64,000 bases of DNA from Streptomyces goshikiensis (GTDB taxonomy: Bacteria; Actinomycetota; Actinomycetes; Streptomycetales; Streptomycetaceae), in NCBI RefSeq assembly GCF_014650555.1, contig NZ_BMVE01000006.1, positions 186,001 through 250,000 on the forward strand, given 5' to 3'. The first letter of the stretch is position 1, and each line of letters opens with the position of its first letter. A program made the position numbers and the translations under genes. A model generated the notes under the pieces. That model was given only the letters and a program-made list of their open reading frames with translations. It ran no database searches and was not told the origin of the DNA. Positions 50,189 through 58,610 of this stretch are shown piece after piece.

Positions 50189-51688
50189 ATGAAGACCGTC
50201 AACCACTGGATCGGTGGCAAGACCGTCGAGGGCGCGTCGGGCAACTACGGCCCGGTCACCGACCCCGCGACCGGCGAGGTCACCACGCAGGTCGCCCTGG
50301 CCTCGGCCGCCGAGGTCGACGCGGCGGTACAGGTGGCGAAGGAGGCCTTCCAGACCTGGGGCCAGTCCTCGCTCGCCGCCCGCACCAAGGTGCTGTTCGC
50401 CTACCGCGCCCTGCTGGACGCCAACCGCGACGCGATCGCCGAGCTGATCACCGCCGAGCACGGCAAGGTGCACTCGGACGCGCTGGGCGAGGTCGCGCGC
50501 GGCCTGGAGATCGTCGAGCTGGCCTGTGGGATCACCACGCAGCTCAAGGGCGAGCTCTCCACGTCCGTGTCGAGCCGCGTGGACGTCTCCTCGATCCGCC
50601 AGCCGCTCGGCGTGGTCGCGGGCATCACCCCGTTCAACTTCCCGGCGATGGTCCCGATGTGGATGTTCCCGCTGGCCGTGGCCTGCGGAAACACCTTCAT
50701 CCTCAAGCCGAGCGAGAAGGACCCCTCCGCCTCCAACAAGCTGGCCGAGCTGATGAGCGAGGCCGGCCTGCCCGACGGCGTGCTGAACGTGGTGCACGGC
50801 GACAAGGAGGCCGTCGACGCGCTGCTCGCGCACCCCGGCATCGCGGCCGTGTCCTTCGTCGGCTCCACCCCGATCGCCCGCCACATCCACACCACCGCCT
50901 CCGCCAACGGCAAGCGCGTCCAGGCACTGGGCGGCGCCAAGAACCACATGCTGGTCCTGCCGGACGCCGACCTGGACGCGGCCGCCGACGCGGCGGTCTC
51001 GGCCGCCTACGGCTCGGCCGGTGAGCGCTGCATGGCGATCTCCGCCGTCGTCGCCGTCGGCTCGATCGGTGACGCGCTGGTCGAGAAGATCCGCGAGCGC
51101 GCCGAGAAGATCAAGATCGGCCCCGGCAACGACCCGGCCTCCGAGATGGGCCCGCTGATCACCGCCGCCCACCGCGACAAGGTCGCCTCGTACGTCACGG
51201 GCGCGGCCGCCCAGGGCGCCGACGTCGTCCTCGACGGCACCGGCTACACGGTCGAGGGCAACGAGAACGGCCACTGGATCGGCCTGTCGCTGCTGGACAA
51301 CGTCAAGACCGACTCCGACGCCTACCGCGACGAGATCTTCGGCCCGGTGCTGTGCGTGCTGCGCGCCGAGACCTACGAGGAGGGCGTGGCGCTCATCAAC
51401 GCCTCGCCGTTCGGCAACGGCACCGCGATCTTCACGCGGGACGGCGGCGCGGCCCGCCGCTTCCAGCTGGAGATCGAGGCGGGCATGGTCGGCGTCAACG
51501 TGCCGATCCCGGTGCCGGTGGGCTACCACTCCTTCGGTGGCTGGAAGGACTCGCTCTTCGGCGACCACCACATCTACGGCAACGACGGCATCCACTTCTA
51601 CACCCGGGGCAAGGTCGTCACGACCCGCTGGCCGGACCCGTCGGACGCCCCGGCGGGCGTGGACCTCGGGTTCCCGCGCAACCACTGA
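50189..51688 (+). CDS. mmsA: CoA-acylating methylmalonate-semialdehyde dehydrogenase
   Basis: A 499-residue aldehyde dehydrogenase (IolA/MmsA) that converts malonate semialdehyde to acetyl-CoA at the end of inositol catabolism, and methylmalonate semialdehyde to propionyl-CoA in valine breakdown. The catalytic Cys281 lies in AGERCMAIS. PFNFPAMVPMWMFP and the C-terminal GVNVPIPVPVGYHSFGGWKDS are family signatures. ATG at 50189 follows GAAGGAG by six bases. Its place at the end of iolCBD fixes its use here. Confidence 0.95.
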   Translation: MKTVNHWIGGKTVEGASGNYGPVTDPATGEVTTQVALASAAEVDAAVQVAKEAFQTWGQSSLAARTKVLFAYRALLDANRDAIAELITAEHGKVHSDALGEVARGLEIVELACGITTQLKGELSTSVSSRVDVSSIRQPLGVVAGITPFNFPAMVPMWMFPLAVACGNTFILKPSEKDPSASNKLAELMSEAGLPDGVLNVVHGDKEAVDALLAHPGIAAVSFVGSTPIARHIHTTASANGKRVQALGGAKNHMLVLPDADLDAAADAAVSAAYGSAGERCMAISAVVAVGSIGDALVEKIRERAEKIKIGPGNDPASEMGPLITAAHRDKVASYVTGAAAQGADVVLDGTGYTVEGNENGHWIGLSLLDNVKTDSDAYRDEIFGPVLCVLRAETYEEGVALINASPFGNGTAIFTRDGGAARRFQLEIEAGMVGVNVPIPVPVGYHSFGGWKDSLFGDHHIYGNDGIHFYTRGKVVTTRWPDPSDAPAGVDLGFPRNH

Positions 51689-51750
51689 CGGATCGGCCGG
51701 TTCCGGCCCCCCGCCCGGGCTCCTCTTCCCGGGCCCCTCTTCCCTGGCTC

Positions 51751-51783
51751 CTCGCCCTCCGCGTCCCGCACGCGGGGGGCGAG
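51751..51783. terminator. Bidirectional terminator between mmsA and the DUF916 gene
   Basis: CTCGCCCTCCGCGT (51751-51764) and ACGCGGGGGGCGAG (51770-51783) pair with one mismatch, loop CCCGC. It lies in the 114-bp convergent spacer and can serve both genes. Confidence 0.7.
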
Positions 51784-51802
51784 TCCCGTTGGCCCCCGCC
51801 GG

Positions 51803-52831
51803 TCAGCGGACGCCGGACAAGTCCGCTGCCGGTTCCGCCCGTTCCCCGGGGACGCGGCGCCGCCGCCGCAGCACCAGGAAGCCGATCCCGGCGCCCGCCA
51901 GCAGCAGCACGGTGCCCGCGGCCGGCCACGGCACCGCGGTGAAGGTGGTCCCCGATTCCGCGGCCAGATCCGGATAGGCCGCCGCCCCCGCAGCGACCTT
52001 GACGCTCACCCGGTCCAACTGCGGCGCGTCCGGCCAGGGTTCCGTCAGCTCGATGCGCTGGCCGGGCAGCAGCACCAGCTTCAGCTCCCGCGCAGGCCGC
52101 GCCAGTACCTCGCGCCCGAACAGCCCCTCGGCGGACACCGCCACCTTCGGCTCGACCACCACATTGCCCAGGTTGACCAGGGTGTACGAGACGGTGGCCC
52201 GGGCGTCCTTGACCCACGGCACCACCGGCGCGCTCCGGCTGACCCGGACGTTCTCCACGCTCAGCCCGGGCGTCAGCGGCCCCGGCACCCGGAAGTACAG
52301 CCGGGCGCCGACCTGGCGCCTGACCCCGACCTGGACCTTGCCGTCCTTCTGGACGCCCTCCACCGCGGTGTTCACGGCGACGATCCCGCCGACGTGGTCG
52401 CCCGGGGTCGCGTCCTCGGGGACCTTCACCGTGAAGGGGATGTCCTTGCGACCCTTGGGCGGCACCGTGACCGTGGTCGCGGCCTGGGGGGCCAGCGCGA
52501 TCCAGGTGCCGACGTCCCTGGGCTTCGTCTCGACGGGGAACAGCGCGAACGCGCCGCCCGCCCGGGTGTTCGTGGCATCGGTCGCGAAGACCTGGAACGT
52601 CATCTCCCGGTCGGAGGAGTTCAGGATCGTCGCGCTGTCGCCGACGGTGGTCCCGGCGGCGCCCTGGTGGAAGAAGTACGCGCGGTCCGTCATCGCCGCC
52701 CCGGCCGGGGGCGTCGGGAAGACCCCCCAGGTGCCGTTGTCCGCCGCCGTCGCGGGGGTGGCCTGGAGCAGCCCCGAACCCAGGAGGAAGAAGCCGAGGA
52801 GCAGACCGTACAGGGAGGTGCGGGTGCGCAT
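51803..52831 (-). CDS. DUF916-type surface protein (WxL-associated)
   Basis: A 342-residue exported membrane-anchored protein. It has a signal peptide at residues ~1-29 (LYGLLLGFFLLGSGLLQATPATA), then the DUF916-type domain: GVFPTPPAGAAMTDRAYFFHQGAAGTTVGDSATI, IALAPQAATTVTVPPKGRKDIPFTVKVPEDATPGDHVGGI and RQVGARLYFRVPGP. It ends in a transmembrane segment and positive tail (GTVLLLAGAGIGFLVLRRRRR). In Firmicutes such proteins occur with WxL proteins and bind peptidoglycan. Here the gene directly upstream encodes a WxL-like secreted protein, so the two probably form a surface complex. Confidence 0.82.
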   Translation of the reverse strand: MRTRTSLYGLLLGFFLLGSGLLQATPATAADNGTWGVFPTPPAGAAMTDRAYFFHQGAAGTTVGDSATILNSSDREMTFQVFATDATNTRAGGAFALFPVETKPRDVGTWIALAPQAATTVTVPPKGRKDIPFTVKVPEDATPGDHVGGIVAVNTAVEGVQKDGKVQVGVRRQVGARLYFRVPGPLTPGLSVENVRVSRSAPVVPWVKDARATVSYTLVNLGNVVVEPKVAVSAEGLFGREVLARPARELKLVLLPGQRIELTEPWPDAPQLDRVSVKVAAGAAAYPDLAAESGTTFTAVPWPAAGTVLLLAGAGIGFLVLRRRRRVPGERAEPAADLSGVR

Positions 52832-52879
52832 GGGCGGGGTCTCCAGACGGGACGGGCAGGTGCCGGGCGGAAAGCGGGA

Positions 52880-52910
52880 GGTGGTGCGGCGCCCGGGGCG
52901 CCGCACCACC
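52880..52910 (-). terminator. Strong stem-loop between the WxL-like and DUF916 genes
   Basis: A perfect 14-bp stem, 52880-52893 with 52897-52910, loop CGG. It sits 21 bp after the WxL-like stop within the 99-bp spacer before the DUF916 gene. It may partly terminate transcription or stabilise the upstream message, giving more WxL than DUF916 protein. Confidence 0.7.
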
Positions 52911-52930
52911 TTGGAGCCGTGCCGGACCGG

Positions 52931-54223
52931 TCAGGCGATCGAGAAGGTGACGACCGTCTGGTAGGTGTCGGCGAACATGAACGGCGGGAGCTGGATCATC
53001 CCCGCGCCGCCGACGGCGAACTCACCACCGGTCAGCTCGTCCCCGCCGGCCGCCTGGGAGGCCACCTTCATCGGGGTGTCGGAGATCGCGCCGGGCGTGC
53101 CCGCGGTGCAGGTGCTCGGGCTGTCCGGGTTGGTCACCGTGCAGGACGGCTGGATGCCGATCTGCGCCCTCGCCATCGAGTGGCCGGTCGTCTGGTTCAG
53201 GAACGGCGTCCGCGTCGCCGTCACGTCCCAGCCCAGCGAACCGCCGCGGAAGTCCTGGACGGTCGCGGCGTTGAACACGCCGACCACCGACTGCGCCTTG
53301 CCGTTGATGGTGACCGAGCCGAAACTGACGGCCGGCTGGCCGTCCTTGGGGCCGAGCGCCAGCGGTCCGGGCAGGACCTCGACGTCGACCGGGTTCTTCA
53401 CGCCCGCCTGGTCCTCCAGGAACACGAAGGACTTGTACGGGGTGACCGAGCCGTCGATCTTGATCGCGTCGGCCTTCTTGGTCACCGTGACGGTGCAGGT
53501 GGCGGCGCCGGAGGCGTCCGCCGAGCCCGTGCCGGTGTCACCGGTGGCCACACCGGCGAGCAGTGCGGAACAGGTGACCGCGCCGGCGGGGAAGTTGGCG
53601 CCGGTGGCGACGACGGAGGTGCCCGCCTTGCCGCTGTTGGGCGTCAGCCGGGTGGTGACCGGGTCCTTGGGCAGGGCCTCGACCGCGATCGAGCCGAGCG
53701 CGGCGCTGGGGCGCGGCTTCGGCGTGCAGACGGTGCTGAAGACCGTGCCGCCGAGGTCCGCGTCCGTCACGATCTGGTCGAGCTTGACGTCGATCGTCAG
53801 GCCCTCGGTGCCGTCCGGGATCTTGATGGTGCCGGTGACCGGGCCCGGGTCGAGCGGCACGCCCGGGGTGACGGTGACCGTCTCGGGGGCTCCAGTGACC
53901 GTCTGCGCGGCGCCGCCCACGAGCAGGGCGACCTTGGTGGTGTTCTTGGTGGTCACCGCGAACTGGGGGATCAGCGGGCTGGCGCCCGGGTCGATCGTGA
54001 TCGGGACGACGTCCCCGGCCTTCGCGCCGTCCGGCAGGGTCACCGTGAAGTTCTGATTGCCCGAACCGTCGGGCTGCGGCGCCGGCGCGTCGCACTCCAC
54101 GAACACCGCTGTGGTCTTGGTCGCGGCCTGCGCCGTCCCCGTCAAGCCCACGACGCCACCCGTCAGGGCCAGGGACAATGCGCCCGCCCCGGCCAGAATT
54201 CTTCGTCGGAACGTTGTACTCAC
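52931..54223 (-). CDS. WxL-like secreted beta-sandwich protein
   Basis: A 430-residue exported protein with a signal peptide (residues ~1-33, ending TGTAQA). Repeated Ig-like segments follow: FTVTLPDGAKAGDVVPITIDPGASPLIP, VTVTPGVPLDPGPVTGTIKIPDG, RLTPNSGKAGTSVVATGANFPAG. The C-terminal ~170 residues resemble a WxL domain: GSLGWDVTATRTPF corresponds to the first Trp-x-Leu-type motif (here Trp-Asp-Val), and the protein ends YQTVVTFSIA like the second. GTG at 54221-54223 with AAGGAG upstream. No membrane anchor or sortase motif is seen. The DUF916 gene lies downstream. Role in surface binding is inferred from the Firmicutes systems. Confidence 0.75.
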   Translation of the reverse strand: MSTTFRRRILAGAGALSLALTGGVVGLTGTAQAATKTTAVFVECDAPAPQPDGSGNQNFTVTLPDGAKAGDVVPITIDPGASPLIPQFAVTTKNTTKVALLVGGAAQTVTGAPETVTVTPGVPLDPGPVTGTIKIPDGTEGLTIDVKLDQIVTDADLGGTVFSTVCTPKPRPSAALGSIAVEALPKDPVTTRLTPNSGKAGTSVVATGANFPAGAVTCSALLAGVATGDTGTGSADASGAATCTVTVTKKADAIKIDGSVTPYKSFVFLEDQAGVKNPVDVEVLPGPLALGPKDGQPAVSFGSVTINGKAQSVVGVFNAATVQDFRGGSLGWDVTATRTPFLNQTTGHSMARAQIGIQPSCTVTNPDSPSTCTAGTPGAISDTPMKVASQAAGGDELTGGEFAVGGAGMIQLPPFMFADTYQTVVTFSIA

Positions 54224-54363
54224 TGGGTCGCGACTCCTTCGTCAGACGAACCCCTCCCCCCACCCGCTGTGTGGGGGAGGTCGAGCCGGTGCGGTGGCCG
54301 ACATTGACGCGTCGCCGTGATGAGAAGTCAATGACTTGTTTTCGGGTGAAGGGCACAGAAATT

Positions 54364-54396
54364 GATGTGCCATCAGACCAGGTCTGATGGCACATC
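54364..54396 (-). terminator. Terminator of the subtilase gene
   Basis: GATGTGCCATCAGACC (54364-54379) and GGTCTGATGGCACATC (54381-54396) are a perfect 16-bp inverted repeat around one base. It is 24 bp past the subtilase stop, followed on the minus strand by AATTTCTGTG. A role as an operator for the WxL-like gene downstream cannot be excluded. Confidence 0.7.
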
Positions 54397-54419
54397 GGAT
54401 ACCGACCGGTTGGTGAGCC

Positions 54420-55598
54420 CTACGCGGGGGCGCCGCCGGGCACGTGCAGCAGCAGGTTCGGGGTACCGGCCGGGAGGCCGCTGACATGACCCGTCAAGGC
54501 GGAGCGCAGCAGGACCTCGGCCACCTGCGCCGGGGTCTTCGCCGCGCCGCTCGCGAGGATCAGCGCGGCGACGCCCGTCACGTGCGGGGCCGCCATGGAC
54601 GTCCCCGTCGCGCGGGCGAGGGCGGTGGGGGAGCCCTTCCAGGCCGAGGTCACCGCCACACCGGGCGCCGAGAGGTCCACACAGGGGCCGTAGTCGGAGA
54701 ACGGGGCCCGCCGGTCCGCGGCGTCGGTCGCGCCCACCGTGAGGGCCTGCGGGACGCGGGCCGGCGACCCGGCGCAGGCGTTGGAGCCGTCGTTCCCGGC
54801 GGCCACCGTGAAGGTGATCCCGGCGCGCACCGCCCGCCTCACCGCCGAGTCCAGGGCGAAGCTGGGGGTCCCGCCCATGCTCATGTTCGCCACGGCCGGG
54901 GTGCCGGGAGCCCTGGCGGCGTCCTTCACCATCCATTCGAGGCCCTTCAGGATCCCCGACAGGCGCCCGGAGCCCCGGCAGTCGGCCACCTTCACCGAGA
55001 CCAGGGAGACCCCCTTCGCCACCCCGTACGTGACGCCGCCGACGGTCCCCGCGACGTGCGTGCCGTGGCCGCTGCAGTCGGCGGAGCCTTCGAGGAACAC
55101 CGCGTTGTAGCCGGCCCGGGCGCGCCCGCCGAACTCCTGGTGGAGGGTGTTGATCCCGGAGTCCACGATGTACGCGGTGACCCCCTGCGCCTTCGTCGCG
55201 TACGCGTAGGCGCCGTCGAGCGGGAGTTCGCGCTGGTCGATCCGGTCCAGTGGCCAGGGCGCGGACGTCTGGGTCTGGATGTCGCTCGTACGGAACTCCG
55301 CGTCCGGCTCCACCGAGGCCACCCGGGGGTCCGCCGCGAGGGCGGCGGCGCGGGCGGCCGTGGTGCGCACGGCGAACCCGTCGAGGACGGTGTCGTAGAC
55401 GGCCCCGACCTGATCGCCCGTCTCCGCGGCCTCGTCGACGAGCGCCCGGAGCGGGGCCCGGGGGCCGGCCTCCTTGAGGACGACGACGTACGGGGCGACG
55501 GCGGCGCCGGAGTCGGCTGCGGCGGTGGCGGGCGGCGGCAGGACGGCGGCCGCCGTGAGCAGGGCGGCGGCCGGGAGCAGCGCGGTGAATGCGGTCAT
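54420..55598 (-). CDS. Secreted S8 subtilisin-like protease
   Basis: A 392-residue subtilase. Signal peptide residues ~1-28, then an I9 propeptide (YVVVLKEAGPRAPLRALVDE ... VASVEPDAEF), then a proteinase-K-like catalytic domain: Asp146 in YIVDSGIN, His178 in GHGTHVAGT, oxyanion Asn in AAGNDGSNACAG, Ser334 in GTSMAAPHVTG. Cysteines near the active site (SADCSGHGTH, VADCRGSG) suit secreted proteinase-K relatives. It is complete. It lies upstream of the WxL-like gene but a terminator separates them. Confidence 0.94.
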   Translation of the reverse strand: MTAFTALLPAAALLTAAAVLPPPATAAADSGAAVAPYVVVLKEAGPRAPLRALVDEAAETGDQVGAVYDTVLDGFAVRTTAARAAALAADPRVASVEPDAEFRTSDIQTQTSAPWPLDRIDQRELPLDGAYAYATKAQGVTAYIVDSGINTLHQEFGGRARAGYNAVFLEGSADCSGHGTHVAGTVGGVTYGVAKGVSLVSVKVADCRGSGRLSGILKGLEWMVKDAARAPGTPAVANMSMGGTPSFALDSAVRRAVRAGITFTVAAGNDGSNACAGSPARVPQALTVGATDAADRRAPFSDYGPCVDLSAPGVAVTSAWKGSPTALARATGTSMAAPHVTGVAALILASGAAKTPAQVAEVLLRSALTGHVSGLPAGTPNLLLHVPGGAPA

Positions 55599-55676
55599 GC
55601 GGCCGATGCTCGGCGAGGCACGGCGCGGGCGCGCGGAGGGTGCGCCGAGTGGGCGCACGACACGCCGACGGGCGAG

Positions 55677-56120
55677 TTACCTCGGGTTCGGCGGCTGACC
55701 GGGCCGCTCCGGGGTGACGACCCAGCCGCGCATGGCGAAGACGCCCTCGTCCTCGGCGCCGGAGGAGGCGTAGGTGGCGAGGGCGGCCTCGTTGTCGGTG
55801 TCCACGCCGACCCACATGCCGTAACAGCCGCGCGCCCGGGCCTCGTCGGCGAGGGCCAGGGTCAGGGCGCGGCCGATGCCCCGGCGGCGGTAGCCCTCGT
55901 CCACGGAGAGCTCGTACAGGCACATCTCCGTGCCCTTGTCGGGGTGGGTCATCTCGACCCCGGAGACCATCCCGGCGGGGATGTCGTCGACGTAGGCGAT
56001 GAGCATCAGGTGTCCCGGCGTGGCCAGGAAGCGCTCGGACCAGTCCAGCCGGGCGGGGCCGTCGAAGAGCCCCTCGGCGGCCTGGAATTCGGCGACGGTA
56101 CGGGCGGGGCGGATGTCCAT
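55677..56120 (-). CDS. GNAT acetyltransferase resembling AAC(3)-I
   Basis: A 147-residue GNAT. The block MCLYELSVDEGYRRRGIGRALTLALADEARARGCYGMWVGVDTDNEAALATYASSG has the Arg-Arg-x-Gly-x-Gly acetyl-CoA motif and the pattern of the aminoglycoside 3-N-acetyltransferase I group. Whether it acts on aminoglycosides or on another amine is unknown; most chromosomal relatives in Streptomyces are uncharacterised. TATCGT lies 7 bases upstream of the ATG at 56118-56120 and no ribosome site is present, so it is probably leaderless. Confidence 0.85.
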   Translation of the reverse strand: MDIRPARTVAEFQAAEGLFDGPARLDWSERFLATPGHLMLIAYVDDIPAGMVSGVEMTHPDKGTEMCLYELSVDEGYRRRGIGRALTLALADEARARGCYGMWVGVDTDNEAALATYASSGAEDEGVFAMRGWVVTPERPGQPPNPR

Positions 56121-56256
56121 GGCCGTCACGATAATGGCCGGGCGACGAGCCGCGACCGTGATTCCACCCGGCGTGGCGAGCCGGCCGCGCCACCCACCCC
56201 GCCCCCGGCGGGCGCTGGGGACGCCGCCCCGGGGCCGGCCGGCGGCGGGGGCCGGC

Positions 56257-56961
56257 TCAGTGCCGGACGGCGAGGGCGAGGGCGGCGCCGTATCCCGGCG
56301 GGGCCGCGAGATCCCGCAGCAGCCACCCCGGCACCTGCGCCGGCTCCGGGCCCGCCCCGATGTACGGGTCGGCCAGCCCGAGGGCCAGGCCGGCGCCCGT
56401 CCCCTTGAGGTACGCCTCCTTGCGCGACCACACCCGCGCCAGCGCAACCCGCCGCTCCTCCCCGGGCAGGGCGGCCAGCTCCGCCGTCTCCGCCGGGTGC
56501 AGCGAGGTCATCACATCCGCCACCGCCGCCGCGCCGGGGACGGCCTCGACATCGATCCCGACCGTGACCGCCGCGAACGCGAAGTACGCCAGGTCGCCGC
56601 TGTGCGACAGCGAGAAGTGGAGCCCGCCCCCGGCGACCGCCGGACGGCCGTGCGGAGCACCGCAGCAGGGGCAGTCCTCCCGCGTCAGCGCGACCTCCTG
56701 CGGCGCCAGCCCCAGGTAGCCCCCGAGCAGCACCCGCAGCCCGAGGTGCGAGGCGAGGTAGCGCTGCCGGTCGCCGGGCCGCACCAGCCGCCCGGCCCGC
56801 TCCCGCTCGGCCGCGTCCAGCACCGGCAGCGCGTCGTCGAGCCGGAACCCGCCGACCTCGGCCAGCGTGGTGTCCAGGGACCACACCGCCGCCTCCGCGC
56901 CGGCGGGAGGCGCGCCGATCAGGGGTGTGCCGCCGCTGAGTTGGTTCACGTACTCGGTCAC
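56257..56961 (-). CDS. Sfp-type 4'-phosphopantetheinyl transferase
   Basis: A 234-residue PPTase that activates carrier proteins of PKS, NRPS or fatty-acid synthases by transferring phosphopantetheine from CoA. All core motifs are present: CPCCGAPHGRP and LHFSLSHSGDLAYFAF (P2 region), VGIDVEAV with the Mg-binding Asp/Glu, and WSRKEAYLKGTGAGL. No biosynthetic megasynthase lies in the window, so it probably serves distant clusters. GTG at 56959-56961 has TACCCT 6 bases upstream, a leaderless pattern. It is divergent from an alpha/beta hydrolase gene. Confidence 0.93.
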   Translation of the reverse strand: MTEYVNQLSGGTPLIGAPPAGAEAAVWSLDTTLAEVGGFRLDDALPVLDAAERERAGRLVRPGDRQRYLASHLGLRVLLGGYLGLAPQEVALTREDCPCCGAPHGRPAVAGGGLHFSLSHSGDLAYFAFAAVTVGIDVEAVPGAAAVADVMTSLHPAETAELAALPGEERRVALARVWSRKEAYLKGTGAGLALGLADPYIGAGPEPAQVPGWLLRDLAAPPGYGAALALAVRH

Positions 56962-57049
56962 CCGACGAGGGTAGACGAGGCGGTTGACGTGCGGGTTACC
57001 GTTGATCCTTTCTGCTTTCCACCGCACGCGACCAGGGGGGACGACCATC

Positions 57050-57826
57050 GTGCGCAGTGCCGCCGTGACATCCGGAGGCGACCGGATCCGCTGGGCCGAA
57101 CTGCCCGGGGCGGAGCCCGCCCGCGTGTACCTGCACGGGCTGGGCTCGACCTCGCCCGCCTACTTCGCGGCGAGCGCCACGCACCCGCTGCTGGCGGGCC
57201 GGCGTTCGCTGCTGGTCGACCTGCTGGGGCACGGGCACAGCGACCGGCCCGAGGAGTTCTCGTACACCCTGGAGGCGCACGCGGACGCCCTCGCGCAGGC
57301 GCTCGACGCCGCCGGCGCGGGCGGTACCGACGGCGCCGAGGTCATCGCCCACAGCATGGGCGGCGCGGTGGCCATCGTGCTGGCCGCCCGGCACCCCCGG
57401 CTCGTCTCCCGCCTGGTGCTGGTGGACGCCAACCTGGACCCGGCGCCCCCCGTCCCCACCGCCGGCAGCAGCAGGATCGCCTCCTACACCGAGGAGGAGT
57501 TCCTCGCCGGCGGCTGGGCCGAGGTCCGCGACCGGGTCGGCGCGCACTGGTGGTCGACCATGCGGCTGGCCGGCCGCACCGCCCTGCACCGCACCGCGGT
57601 CCACCTCGCCGCAGGCACCACGCCCACCATGCGGGAGCTGCTGCTGGAGCTGAAGATCCCGCGCACGTACCTGGTGCCGGCGGAGGACGGGCCGCTCGCC
57701 GGGGCCGAGGAGCTGGAGGCCGCCGGGGTCGCCGTCGTCTCCGTCCCGGACTGCGGGCACAACATCATGCTGGACAACCCCGAGGCCTTCGCCCGGGCCG
57801 CGGCGGCCGCCCTGACCCCGGCCTAA
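57050..57826 (+). CDS. Alpha/beta hydrolase
   Basis: A 258-residue alpha/beta-hydrolase-fold enzyme. Oxyanion motif YLHGLGS near residue 23, nucleophile Ser in IAHSMGGAVA near residue 103, and the catalytic His in CGHNIMLDNP near the end; an acidic residue in VPAEDGP would complete the triad. Substrate unknown. GTG at 57050 is nine bases after a run of six Gs. Its stop codon overlaps by four bases that of the convergent hypothetical gene. Confidence 0.88.
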   Translation: MRSAAVTSGGDRIRWAELPGAEPARVYLHGLGSTSPAYFAASATHPLLAGRRSLLVDLLGHGHSDRPEEFSYTLEAHADALAQALDAAGAGGTDGAEVIAHSMGGAVAIVLAARHPRLVSRLVLVDANLDPAPPVPTAGSSRIASYTEEEFLAGGWAEVRDRVGAHWWSTMRLAGRTALHRTAVHLAAGTTPTMRELLLELKIPRTYLVPAEDGPLAGAEELEAAGVAVVSVPDCGHNIMLDNPEAFARAAAAALTPA

Positions 57827-58344
57827 CGGGGCGCGGCGGCGGAGGCCGTGGTCCGGGCGGGTATCCGGGAGCCGGGCGAGGGAGTTCCATCGGTCCAGGC
57901 GTAGACGTGCTTGCCGCGCACCGCGACCTGGTACTGGTGGACGTCCCGGCACTCGGGCAGCTCCTCGGCCCGGGTGTCCCGCGGCCACCACTTCGCCGCG
58001 AGTTCCGTCCCGCCGAGCCGCTTCGGGTTCCCGGCGGCGCACTGCGGGCCGTCCAGCGGGGTCTTGCCCAGGGTGAACCGGATCAGCCGGGCCTCTCCGC
58101 TGGTGCGCGCCCGTATCCGTACGTCGGTGGCGTCCTTCGGTATCCACGACGGCAGCGCGAACGCGGTCCCGCCGCGCGACGGTGCCTCGGCGGCGGTGGC
58201 GAACCGCTTCTGCCGCTCCTTGAAAACACGGTCGTTGACGGCGTCGGTGACCGGATTGGACGGGAGGTTGGGCAGGGCGAAGGCCGCGGTGGCGAGGGCT
58301 CCCACGGTGGCTGCGGCGACGACGAGCGGGCGACGGCGGTTCAT
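57823..58344 (-). CDS. Hypothetical exported protein
   Basis: A 173-residue protein with an N-terminal signal-like segment (NRRRPLVVAAATVGALATAAFALPNLPSNP), so it is secreted or membrane-anchored. The mature part has two Cys (GPQCAAGN and LPECRDVHQY) that could form a disulphide, a central RIRARTSGEARLIRFTLGKTPLDGP and a C-terminal VAVRGKHVYAWTDGTPSPGS. No family is recognised. It overlaps the hydrolase gene by four bases tail to tail. Its 5' region, up to the phospholipase gene, carries a tandem TACCTGAGT motif. Confidence 0.75.
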   Translation of the reverse strand: MNRRRPLVVAAATVGALATAAFALPNLPSNPVTDAVNDRVFKERQKRFATAAEAPSRGGTAFALPSWIPKDATDVRIRARTSGEARLIRFTLGKTPLDGPQCAAGNPKRLGGTELAAKWWPRDTRAEELPECRDVHQYQVAVRGKHVYAWTDGTPSPGSRIPARTTASAAAPR

Positions 58345-58429
58345 GGGACAAGTGTTCGCGGTGGACCGCCGGTCGCGCGTCCCTCCGCAGGACGAACCGA
58401 AGCTCTGCCGGAGGTAGCACACGACGTCA

Positions 58430-58459
58430 TACCTGAGTCCAGGGTCGTCCTACCTGAGT
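58430..58459. promoter_or_regulatory. Direct repeat of TACCTGAGT, two helical turns apart
   Basis: TACCTGAGT occurs at 58430-58438 and 58451-58459, 21 bp apart, both preceded by GTC. It lies in the spacer between the hypothetical exported protein and the phospholipase gene. The spacing fits a response regulator dimer or tandem binding; the protein is unknown. Confidence 0.5.
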
Positions 58460-58560
58460 ACCGGTTGACCGCGGGCCGTACTCCGTTCCGGCGGTGAAGC
58501 CGGGAAAACACCCCGGCCGCGGCGGCCGCCGGTATCCCTTCTCCGAGAGTGATCCCCCCA

Positions 58561-58586
58561 CCGCCGCCCGGGAGTCCGGGCGGCGG
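58561..58586 (+). promoter_or_regulatory. Stem-loop in the phospholipase leader with alternative pairing to the start site
   Basis: CCGCCGCCCGG (58561-58571) pairs with CCGGGCGGCGG (58576-58586), loop GAGT. The overlapping CGGGAGTCC (58569-58577) is perfectly complementary to GGACTCCCG (58603-58611), which covers the end of the ribosome site and the first base of the GTG start. Confidence 0.45.
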
Positions 58587-58610
58587 ACCGTCAACTCCCG
58601 GAGGACTCCC

